From Gemmatimonadota bacterium (lineage in GTDB: Bacteria > Gemmatimonadota > Gemmatimonadetes > Longimicrobiales > RSA9), in assembly GCA_019689775.1 (NCBI GenBank), contig JADGGV010000253.1, positions 1 through 6,295 on the forward strand: a DNA stretch of 6,295 nt. The letters run 5' to 3'. Under the pieces are notes generated by a model, which was not told the origin of the DNA, ran no database searches, and saw only the letters and a program-made list of their open reading frames with translations. Each line of letters starts with the position of its first letter. The first letter of the stretch is position 1. The translations under genes were made by a program, and so were the position numbers. Of this stretch, positions 1-5,559 are shown piece after piece.

Positions 1-183
1 CTGCCCCCACTCAACGCCCGCTCCCACCCGCGCCGTCGCCACCGCGCCCGGCGCAAGGCTCTCCCACTCGAACGGCTCTAGCGGCCGCAGTTGCGCCCGC
101 GCGCCGGTCGGCGCCAGGACCAGCGCCGCGCTCAGCGCCACGGCGCCGGCCGCCGCTCGGAAAAAGCTGAATTTCTCGGACAC
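1..183 (-). CDS. Sec-exported protein of unknown function, 5' part only
   Basis: Only the first 61 codons are in the window; the gene runs off the left edge. The start is taken as GTG at 183-181. Residues 1-30 form a clear Sec signal peptide: short n-region with Lys4 and Arg9, Ala/Leu/Val-rich core from about residue 10 to 24, then a Gly-Ala-Arg-Ala end, giving likely signal peptidase I cleavage before Gln31. The mature protein begins QLRPLEPFEWE and continues with an Ala/Gly/Val-rich stretch. A purine-rich GGAGG lies only 3 bases before the GTG, which is closer than usual, but no better in-frame start keeps the whole signal peptide. The product should be periplasmic or in the outer membrane. 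The mature N-terminus reminds me of uncharacterised exported proteins of Gemmatimonadota; that is recollection, and no function is assigned. It is transcribed divergently from the lipoprotein gene. Confidence 0.68.
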   Translation of the reverse strand, partial: MSEKFSFFRAAAGAVALSAALVLAPTGARAQLRPLEPFEWESLAPGAVATARVGAGVEWGQ

Positions 184-210
184 CGCCCTCCCGCCGCCAC
201 AGCGTCGGGA

Positions 211-241
211 AGTATCCCTGGCAATGTCATGTAAGTGTAAA
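211..241 (-). promoter_or_regulatory. Possible promoter for the left-edge exported protein gene
   Basis: Read on the minus strand, TTTACA (241-236) matches the sigma-70 -35 consensus at 5 of 6 positions, and GATACT (216-211) matches the -10 consensus at 4 of 6. The 19-bp spacer is longer than the ideal 17. The -10 box lies 27 bp before the GTG start. The site sits in the AT-rich island and overlaps the inverted repeat at 222-251. This is a by-eye match only. Confidence 0.28.
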
Positions 242-251
242 TACGACATTG
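222..251. repeat. 7-bp inverted repeat, 16-bp spacer; candidate operator
   Basis: CAATGTC at 222-228 is exactly complementary to GACATTG at 245-251. The 16-bp spacer is AT-rich. The centre-to-centre distance of 23 bp is about two helical turns, as expected for a dimeric regulator. It lies in the only AT-rich part of a divergent intergenic region and overlaps the candidate minus-strand promoter. Binding of a regulator is inference, and a 7-bp match can arise by chance. Confidence 0.35.
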
Positions 252-354
252 ATTTAGTCCAGATATGCATGTTCCTGTCGGCTGGCCCGCCGACGCTCCC
301 GGATCCCGGCCGAAATCGACGCGGTTCGCGCACGACCGGGCACGGATGTTGTCC

Positions 355-480
355 TCTCCACGACGACGGCCGCGGCATCGGCCACGGCCACGGGACCGGC
401 CAACGCCGCGGCGCCGGCCACAGCCGCGCCCGCGGCCGTCGCCACGGTCGCGGCATCGGTGGCGGCGCCGCGCCGCGGCC
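355..480. repeat. Low-complexity GC-rich tract
   Basis: The tract is built of short GCC/CGG/CAC units with partial repeats: CGCGGCATCGG occurs at 371-381 and again at 449-459, and GGCCAC-type units recur around 381-391. CGCGGCGCC at 407-415 can pair with GGCGCCGCG at 464-472. All three plus-strand frames give biased peptides (Arg/Pro-, Gly/His/Arg- or Ala/Thr-rich), as a simple-sequence tract would. It precedes the lipoprotein start and may form a structured leader if transcription begins in the AT-rich island. Confidence 0.5.
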
Positions 481-525
481 GGTCCGCGGCGACCGCGCCG
501 CCTGCATGCGAGGGGACGGGAACGA

Positions 526-532
526 GGAGAGG
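526..532 (+). promoter_or_regulatory. Ribosome binding site fixing the lipoprotein start
   Basis: GGAGAGG ends 8 bases before the ATG at 541. Its good match and spacing support this start over the far-upstream in-frame ATG at 265. Confidence 0.72.
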
Positions 533-540
533 TCGGGCAT

Positions 541-945
541 ATGCGGAAGCAGGGGTTCGTCTTGGCGGCTGCGCTGGGCGTGCCCGTCGGGTTGGGGGGC
601 TGCGCCAGTGGCGGGACGCCCCGGGGGATGGACGCGGGCGCCGTCCAGCCGGCGCCGGCCGGGAAGGCGAGCGTGATCGTGCACTACAACAACTGGGCGG
701 ACGTCGACGTCTACGCGGTGCGGGACGGGTTGAAGCTGCGGCTGGGCTCGGTCCCGACGGCGGCGAGCGCGCGCTTCGTGTTGCCGGAGGCGGTCCTGGC
801 CGGCGGGCCCACGTTCCAGCTTCTGATCGATCCGATCGGCTCTCGCACCGGCTTCCTGACGCCGCCGCGCATCGTCGGTCCGGGCCAGCTGGTCGTGCTC
901 CGCGTCGAGAACAACCTGAACCTGACAAGCTACTCGGTGTTCTGA
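541..945 (+). CDS. Small lipoprotein of unknown function, 134 residues
   Basis: The protein begins with a lipoprotein signal peptide: Arg2/Lys3, a hydrophobic stretch from about 6 to 18, and a lipobox ending Leu-Gly-Gly-Cys with the acylated Cys at position 21. A short Gly/Ala/Pro-rich linker (about 22-42) follows, then one compact domain (about 43-134) with alternating hydrophobic residues typical of a beta-sandwich. The domain opens with HYNNWADVDVYAVRDG and ends with an Asn-rich ENNLNLTSYSVF motif at the C-terminus. The mature protein would be anchored in the inner or outer membrane, facing the periplasm. Residue 22 is Ala rather than Asp, which would favour outer-membrane sorting under the E. 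coli rule. I recall similar short proteins in Gemmatimonadota but know no function. The gene stands alone and faces SURF1 convergently. Start chosen from the ribosome binding site and the position of the signal peptide. Confidence 0.85.
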   Translation: MRKQGFVLAAALGVPVGLGGCASGGTPRGMDAGAVQPAPAGKASVIVHYNNWADVDVYAVRDGLKLRLGSVPTAASARFVLPEAVLAGGPTFQLLIDPIGSRTGFLTPPRIVGPGQLVVLRVENNLNLTSYSVF

Positions 946-953
946 GCGGCCCC

Positions 954-989
954 CGGTGCGGCGGGGTCCGGTCGCGCCCCGCCGCACCG
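954..989. terminator. Perfect 13-bp hairpin between convergent genes
   Basis: CGGTGCGGCGGGG (954-966) is exactly complementary to CCCCGCCGCACCG (977-989), with a 10-base loop. It begins 8 bp after the lipoprotein stop and abuts the SURF1 stop codon on the other strand, filling almost the whole 45-bp gap. This is where a shared bidirectional terminator is expected. Neither strand has a T-run after the stem, so it is not a classical intrinsic terminator; it could act as a U-less terminator or an mRNA 3'-end stabiliser. Confidence 0.62.
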
Positions 990-990
990 C

Positions 991-1746
991 TCACCCGGCC
1001 AGCGCGCCGGGCTCGCCGCGGTGCTGCTCCTTCGACTCGGGCTCGCCGCGCCGCAGCGCGAGCACGGCCCAGCCGATGAGCGCGATCGCCGCGAAGCCGA
1101 ACCACTGGATCGCGTAGCTGAGGTGCGGTCCCTCGTCCAGCTCGGGGGGCGGCAGCCGGTGGGGCAGGGGAGGCGCCCCCGGCTCGGGGAGCGCCTGGAG
1201 GTAAAGCGACGAGACGCGATAGGGGAACTGCCGGGTGAGCGCGCCGGCCGACGGCCGGTACCAGATCCGGCGGAACGTGTCCGCCACCGCGCCCTCCTCG
1301 CTCCCCCGCGCCGGGAGCGGCACCAGCACGCCGCGCACGCGGACCGTGCCCGTCGGGGCCGGCACCTGCCGCCGCAGCGTCGCCGCGTCCGGCGACGGCA
1401 CCCACCCCCGGTTCACGAGGATCGCGCCGCCCGGTACCCGCAGCGGCGTCAACAGCCAGACTCCGGGCTCGCCCATCAGGCTGTGCGCCGCGAACACGAC
1501 CGAGCGCGCATCGTCGTACTGCCCGGCGATCGTCACCGCCCGGTACGCCAGCCCGGCGGTGTCCGACGGCACCCCCGTCAGCGCCACCGGCGCCCCGCGC
1601 ATCCGCGCGCTCACCGCGGCGTTGCGCGCCCGCCGCTCCGCCAGCCGATGGAGCTGCCAGAACCCGAGGCGGACGCATGTGGCGGCGACCACGAGGGCGA
1701 GAACGGTCCCGACGAGACCGGCGCGGGTGATGCGAAGCGGCGGCAT
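991..1746 (-). CDS. SURF1 family cytochrome oxidase assembly protein
   Basis: SURF1 proteins are inner-membrane factors that help insert heme a into subunit I of aa3-type cytochrome c oxidase. The 251-residue protein has the family layout: N-terminal membrane helix (about 8-26) followed by LGFWQLHR (27-34), a periplasmic domain with YRAVTIAGQYD (68-78) and a WLLTPLR...GAILVNRGWVP block (97-117), then HLSYAIQWFGFA (208-219) leading into a second helix to about 231 and a charged tail. His208 is in the position of the His linked to heme a binding in bacterial Surf1. Length is normal. ATG at 1746-1744 puts the first helix at the expected distance from the N-terminus; an in-frame ATG at 1827 would add 27 Arg-rich residues. 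No good ribosome binding site is visible, and the start codon lies in a hairpin. It follows the efflux operon on the same strand after 125 bp, so co-transcription is possible but not evident. Confidence 0.92.
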   Translation of the reverse strand: MPPLRITRAGLVGTVLALVVAATCVRLGFWQLHRLAERRARNAAVSARMRGAPVALTGVPSDTAGLAYRAVTIAGQYDDARSVVFAAHSLMGEPGVWLLTPLRVPGGAILVNRGWVPSPDAATLRRQVPAPTGTVRVRGVLVPLPARGSEEGAVADTFRRIWYRPSAGALTRQFPYRVSSLYLQALPEPGAPPLPHRLPPPELDEGPHLSYAIQWFGFAAIALIGWAVLALRRGEPESKEQHRGEPGALAG

Positions 1747-1772
1747 GCTCGCTGATCGTAGCGCATGCCGCC
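1739..1772. repeat. 10-bp inverted repeat enclosing the SURF1 start codon
   Basis: GGCGGCATGC at 1739-1748 is perfectly complementary to GCATGCCGCC at 1763-1772, with a 14-base loop. In the minus-strand transcript the SURF1 AUG (1746-1744) lies inside the 3' arm, and any ribosome-binding sequence would be in the loop. The stem could limit initiation. The geometry is seen directly; an effect on translation is inference. Confidence 0.45.
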
Positions 1773-1871
1773 CCCGCGGGCAATCGGTGCGCCCCGCCGC
1801 TCGCCTCGTGGCGCGGGTGCCGCTCATGCCTCGTCGCGCATGTCGCGCCTACGCCGTCGCGCGTGCGGCGC

Positions 1872-2081
1872 TCACTTCCGCCCCCGCGGCGTGCAGCCGA
1901 ACGCGCGCAGCCGCCCGAGCACGCGCTCGAGCGGGCAGTACTCGCTGAAGCTGGACTGGAAGAGGTTCAGCCCCACGAACGCGGTGAACACGAGCCAGAG
2001 CGGGCTGATCCACCACGCCAGCGCCGCCGACGCGAGCACGAACGCGCCCGCGAAGCGACGAATGATCCGGTCGTCGCACAT
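1872..2081 (-). CDS. DUF2892 / YgaP-like small membrane protein
   Basis: The 69-residue product has a short cytoplasmic-looking start with DRIIRR (4-9), two closely spaced hydrophobic segments (about 11-27 and 29-42), a Cys-Pro pair at 49-50 in SEYCPLERVLG, and a basic tail with Cys63. This matches the DUF2892 pattern, known from the membrane part of YgaP: an Arg-rich start, two helices, then a conserved CP(L/I) motif. The molecular role of the family is not settled. There is no rhodanese domain here. The ATG at 2081 has AGGAGAG 5 bases upstream, overlapping the stop codon of the PII-like gene, so translation is probably coupled to it. Position as the last gene of the efflux operon suggests an accessory or partner of the pump; that link is inferred from context only. 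Confidence 0.78.
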   Translation of the reverse strand: MCDDRIIRRFAGAFVLASAALAWWISPLWLVFTAFVGLNLFQSSFSEYCPLERVLGRLRAFGCTPRGRK

Positions 2082-2086
2082 CGGTG

Positions 2087-2093
2087 CTCTCCT
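2087..2093 (-). promoter_or_regulatory. Ribosome binding site overlapping the upstream stop codon
   Basis: On the minus strand AGGAGAG (2093-2087) lies 5 bases before the ATG of the small membrane protein and shares bases with the TAG stop (2094-2092) of the PII-like gene. Ribosomes ending the first gene would be placed on the next start. Confidence 0.7.
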
Positions 2094-2382
2094 AGAAGAA
2101 CGTCTCGATCGGGAGGACGGCCACGTGCAGCCGCTCGCCGTCCGGGAGCCGCGCCGCCTCGTCGCGGAGCGCGGCGCCCAGCTCGTCCACCCGCTCCGCC
2201 GGGACGATGCTGAAGTAGACCTCGGCGTCGCCGGGCCAGGCCCGGCTCCCCTCGCGCCGCCCCGTGCTCCCGGCACCGTGCGCCCGCGAGAGCTCCGTCC
2301 AGCCGCCGACCCGGTGCGCGTCAAGCAGCGCCGGCACCAACCGCGGGTCGCGGCCGCTGTAGATGACCATGATGAGCCTCAT
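2092..2382 (-). CDS. PII-like protein associated with an RND transporter
   Basis: The 96-residue protein fits the ferredoxin-like fold of PII proteins: a first strand MRLIMVIYSG, a helix (about 13-22), then GGWTELSRAHGAGSTGRR leading into the region that forms the T-loop in PII (about 33-53), a strand AEVYFSIVP (53-61), a helix (about 62-78) and a last strand LHVAVLPIETFF (85-96). It is shorter than canonical GlnB/GlnK (about 112 residues), and I cannot find the usual T-loop Tyr, so nitrogen signalling by uridylylation is unlikely. Small PII-like families of this length, such as DUF3240 and the PG0541-type transporter-associated proteins, are known beside RND pumps. PII-like proteins usually form trimers that bind small ligands and control a neighbouring transporter. 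A role as cytoplasmic regulator of this permease is therefore likely but inferred. The ATG at 2382 lies inside the permease gene and has a good ribosome binding site. Confidence 0.8.
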   Translation of the reverse strand: MRLIMVIYSGRDPRLVPALLDAHRVGGWTELSRAHGAGSTGRREGSRAWPGDAEVYFSIVPAERVDELGAALRDEAARLPDGERLHVAVLPIETFF

Positions 2383-5300
2383 CGCCCCTCCTCTCCGGCG
2401 CCTCCCGCCGGCGCAGCTCCCAGTACAGCAGCGGGACCACGATCATCGTCAGCAGCGTCGCCACGACGGCGCCGCTCATGAGTGCGACGGCGAGCCCTTG
2501 GAAGATCGGGTCGAGGCCCATGACCAGGCCGCCGACGACGACGGCCGCGGCCGTGAGCGCGATCGGGCGGAACCGGACCGCGCCCGCCTCCAGCACGGCA
2601 TCGCGCAGCGTCCGCCCGCGCGCCTCCGCGAGCTGGATGAAGTCGACCAGCAGGATCGAGTTGCGGACGATGATCCCCGCCAGCGCGATCATCCCGATCA
2701 TCGACGTGGCGGTGAAGAACGCGCCCGTCAGCGCGTGGCCGGGGAGGATGCCGATCAGCGTGAGCGGGATCGGCGCCATGATCACGAGCGGCACCCGGAA
2801 CGACTGGAACCACCCGACGACCAGCACGTAGATCAGCAGCAGCACGGCGGCGAACGCGACGCCGAGATCGCGGAACACCTCCATCGTGACCTGCCACTCG
2901 CCGTCCCACTTGATGGCCGTCTCGTCCAGGCTCGCCGGCTGGACCGCGTTGTAGCGGGCGATGCGCGCGCCGTCCACGCGGAGCGCGTCCAGCTTCCGGT
3001 TCAGCTCCAGGATCGCATACACCGGCGACTCGATTCGGCCGGCCACGTCACCGGTCACGTAGATCACGGGACGCAGGTTCTTGCGGAACCGGGACGGCTC
3101 GAGCGCGCCCTGCTCAACGCGCACGAAGCGCCCCAGCGGCTGCGGCCCCGTCGCCGTGGCGATCGGGATCGCCAGCAGCCCCTCCACCGACGACCGGCGC
3201 GCCAGCTCCAGGCGCGGCACGATGGCGACGCCTTCGCGCGCCGTCTCCGAGGGCGCGAGCCCGATGCTCGTCCCCGACAGCGCCAGCGCCAGCGTCTGCG
3301 CGATCTGCTCGACGCTCGCGCCCGCCTCGGCCGCCTGCACGCGGTCCACCCGGAAGCGCCGCGTCCCTTGCGGCGCCTCCACGCTCCAGTCCACGTCCAC
3401 GATGCCGGGCGTCGTCTCGAAGAGATGCTTCACCTGCCGGGCCGCCTCGAGGCGCGCGTCGTCGTCCGCGGCGTACACCTCGGCCACCAGCGTCGACAGC
3501 ACCGGCGGGCCGGGCGGGGTCTCCGCGACCTTCGCGCTCGCGCCGTAGCGCGCGGCGATCGAGTCGATCCCCGGCCGCACCGCCACCGCGATCGCGTGGC
3601 TCTGCCGGCGCCGCTCGCCCTTCGGCACCAGCGTCACCTGCACGTCGGCCACGTTCGGCCCGCGCCGCAGGAAGTAGTGGCGGACCAGCCCGTTGAAGTT
3701 GAACGGCGCCGCCGTCCCGGCGTACACCTCGGTGCTGCGCACCTCCGGCACGCGCGCGAGGTACGCGGCGACCTCCCGCCCCAGCGCCTGGCTCGTCTCC
3801 AGCGGCGTCCCCTCCGGGAGATCGAGCACGACCTGGAACTCGCTCTTGTTGTCGAACGGGAGCATCTTGACCTTCACCGCCCGCACGAGCAGCAGCCCGA
3901 CGGACAGCAGCAGCAGGCCCGCGGTCCCGCCGTAGAACAGGAGTCGGCGCGGCCTGCGCTCCAGGAGCGGGATCATGATCCGCGCGTAGATGCGGCCGAA
4001 GCGCGACGCCTCCTCCGGCTCGTGCGCGCGATCGTGCGGCGGCTCCTCCGGCCGCACGTGCCCGCGCAGCAGCCGATAGGCCAGGTACGGCGTCACGATG
4101 AACGCCACGGCCAGCGACGCGAGCATCGCCACCGACGCGCCAACCGGGATCGGCCGCATGTACGGCCCCATCAGCCCGCTCACGAACGCCATCGGCAGGA
4201 TCGCCGCGATCACGGTGAGCGTCGCCAGGATCGTCGGGTTGCCGACCTCGTCCACCGCCTCGACCGCCGCCACCTCCGCCGGCCGGGTTCGCATCTTCAG
4301 GTGCCGGTAGATGTTCTCCACCACGACGATCGCGTCGTCGACCAGGATGCCGATGGAGAAGATCAGCGCGAACAGCGTGATCCGGTTCAGCGTGTAGCCG
4401 AGCGCGTAGTACGTGAAGAGCGTGAGCGCGAGCGTCACCGGCACCGCGACCAGCACGACGAGCGCCTCGCGCCACCCAAGGAACAGCCCGATCAGCAGTG
4501 TCACCGACAGCGTCGCGATGGCGAGGTGCAGGATCAGCTCGCTCGCCTTCTCCGCCGCCGTCGCGCCGTAGTCGCGGGTGATGCTGACGGCCACGTCGGC
4601 CGGGAGCAGGCGCCCCTTCGCCTGCTCGACCCGCTCCAGCACCGCCGCGGCCACCCGCGTCGCGTTCGCGCCCCTCCGCTTCGCCACGCGGAGCGTCACC
4701 GCGCTCTCCGCCGCGCCGCGCCGGTCCACGTGGGTGACGTAGTCCGTGCGCTCGCCGAAGTCCTCGCGCACCCCCGCGACGTCGCGGACACGGACGGGGC
4801 CCGCGCCCCGCATGCTCACCACGACGTTCCCCACGTCCGCCGCGCTCGAGAGCGGCGCGCCCACGTCCACGCGGTAGACCGCGCCGGCGCTCGCGTACTC
4901 GCCGGCCTGGAGCCGCGCGTTCGCGCCCTTCAGCGCCTGCGCCACCTCCCCCGGCGTCACGCCGCTCGCCGCCAGGCGGGCCGGGTCAAGCGTCACCAGG
5001 ATCCGCTTCGGCTGCCCGCCCACGACGAACGTCTCCGCCACGTCCGGCAGCGCGCGGATCCGGTCCTCCAGGTGCGTCGCGATCCGGCGCAGCTCGTCCG
5101 AGCCGTACGACGACGAGTGCAGCGTCAATGTCAGGATCGGGACGTCGTCGATCGTGTGCGGCTTCACGAGCGGCGGCGACGCGCCCGGCGGCGCCTGGTC
5201 CAGCGCCGAGAAGAGCTTGGCGTGGACCTTCGCGACGCTCTCGTCCTGGTCCTCGCCGACCCGGAACCGCACCGTCACCAGCGCCATCCCCTCGCTCGCC

Positions 5301-5557
5301 GTCGAGTAGACGTACTCGACGCCCGGGATCTCCCACATCCGCTGCTCGATCGGATGAACCAGCAGGTTCTCCGTCTCCCGTGGCCCCGCCCCCGGCAGCG
5401 CCGCGATCACGTCGATCATCGGCACCGAGATCTGAGGCTCCTCCTCCCGCGGCGTGGCGATGATCGCCAGCCCACCCGCCGCGAGCGAGGCCAGCGTCAC
5501 CAGCGGCGTCAGCCTCGAGCGCAGGAACGCCTGCGCGATTCGCCCGGAGATCCCCAT
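2321..5557 (-). CDS. RND efflux permease (AcrB/AcrD/AcrF superfamily)
   Basis: This 1078-residue inner-membrane pump uses proton influx to export substrate with the adaptor encoded upstream. The full RND layout is present: first helix (about 16-34) followed by TPREEEPQISVP, first periplasmic porter region (about 40-330), helices 2-6 (about 338-498), a charged cytoplasmic loop (500-535), helix 7 (540-560), second porter region (565-885) and helices 8-12 (895-1045). The helix 4 motif GILVDDAIVVVEN (403-415) carries the relay pair Asp407-Asp408. In helix 10, IIVRNSILLVDF (962-973), Arg965 stands where AcrB has relay Lys940. The Asp two turns before the relay Asp in CzcA-type metal pumps is Ser401 here, so an HME assignment is not favoured. 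Substrate unknown. The ATG at 5557 is preferred to TTG at 5563 because GGAGGG lies 8 bases before it; the adaptor stop is 2 bp upstream. The last 20 codons overlap the PII-like gene. Confidence 0.95.
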   Translation of the reverse strand: MGISGRIAQAFLRSRLTPLVTLASLAAGGLAIIATPREEEPQISVPMIDVIAALPGAGPRETENLLVHPIEQRMWEIPGVEYVYSTASEGMALVTVRFRVGEDQDESVAKVHAKLFSALDQAPPGASPPLVKPHTIDDVPILTLTLHSSSYGSDELRRIATHLEDRIRALPDVAETFVVGGQPKRILVTLDPARLAASGVTPGEVAQALKGANARLQAGEYASAGAVYRVDVGAPLSSAADVGNVVVSMRGAGPVRVRDVAGVREDFGERTDYVTHVDRRGAAESAVTLRVAKRRGANATRVAAAVLERVEQAKGRLLPADVAVSITRDYGATAAEKASELILHLAIATLSVTLLIGLFLGWREALVVLVAVPVTLALTLFTYYALGYTLNRITLFALIFSIGILVDDAIVVVENIYRHLKMRTRPAEVAAVEAVDEVGNPTILATLTVIAAILPMAFVSGLMGPYMRPIPVGASVAMLASLAVAFIVTPYLAYRLLRGHVRPEEPPHDRAHEPEEASRFGRIYARIMIPLLERRPRRLLFYGGTAGLLLLSVGLLLVRAVKVKMLPFDNKSEFQVVLDLPEGTPLETSQALGREVAAYLARVPEVRSTEVYAGTAAPFNFNGLVRHYFLRRGPNVADVQVTLVPKGERRRQSHAIAVAVRPGIDSIAARYGASAKVAETPPGPPVLSTLVAEVYAADDDARLEAARQVKHLFETTPGIVDVDWSVEAPQGTRRFRVDRVQAAEAGASVEQIAQTLALALSGTSIGLAPSETAREGVAIVPRLELARRSSVEGLLAIPIATATGPQPLGRFVRVEQGALEPSRFRKNLRPVIYVTGDVAGRIESPVYAILELNRKLDALRVDGARIARYNAVQPASLDETAIKWDGEWQVTMEVFRDLGVAFAAVLLLIYVLVVGWFQSFRVPLVIMAPIPLTLIGILPGHALTGAFFTATSMIGMIALAGIIVRNSILLVDFIQLAEARGRTLRDAVLEAGAVRFRPIALTAAAVVVGGLVMGLDPIFQGLAVALMSGAVVATLLTMIVVPLLYWELRRREAPERRGDEAHHGHLQRPRPAVGAGAA
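2387..2396 (-). promoter_or_regulatory. Ribosome binding site inside the permease gene
   Basis: On the minus strand GGAGAGGAGG occupies 2396-2387; its AGGAGG core ends 4 bases before the ATG at 2382. It lies within the permease coding sequence, so the PII-like gene can be initiated while the permease message is still being read. It supports the 62-bp overlapping start. Confidence 0.7.
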
Positions 5558-5559
5558 GC

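Larger units (their letters stand above)
184..540. other. Divergent intergenic region with no convincing gene
   Basis: This 357-bp gap separates the minus-strand exported protein from the plus-strand lipoprotein gene. About 223-270 is markedly AT-richer than anything else in the window and holds a 30-bp inverted repeat, so it is the natural place for promoters. From about 355 to 520 the DNA is low-complexity G/C. A frame on the plus strand stays open through much of it and joins the lipoprotein frame, but the implied peptide is an Arg/Pro-rich artefact-like string placed before a signal peptide, so I do not call it coding. Confidence 0.6.

Noticed and set aside
265..540. N-terminal extension of the lipoprotein from ATG at 265
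   Set aside because: It would put 92 residues, many Arg and Pro, before a complete lipoprotein signal peptide; the ATG at 541 has a well-spaced ribosome binding site.
254..1783. Minus-strand open frame of 509 codons through the intergenic region, lipoprotein and SURF1
   Set aside because: The peptide is Arg/Ala/Pro-rich with no recognisable domain. It overlaps SURF1 in another frame and runs antisense to the lipoprotein, both of which have clear family or signal features.
1747..1827. Longer SURF1 starting at ATG 1827
   Set aside because: The extra 27 residues are Arg-rich and unlike the family, whose first membrane helix sits near the N-terminus; the purine-rich sequence before 1827 is too close to the ATG.
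2082..2324. Longer form of the small membrane protein running upstream to 2324
   Set aside because: The added part is an Arg/Ser-rich frame shadow of the PII-like gene; the ATG at 2081 has a good ribosome binding site and gives the normal family length.
3114..4475. Minus-strand open frame of 453 codons inside the permease gene
   Set aside because: It is a shifted frame of the permease, low-complexity Arg/Ala/Gly, with no sign of a frameshifted domain. The permease frame is continuous.
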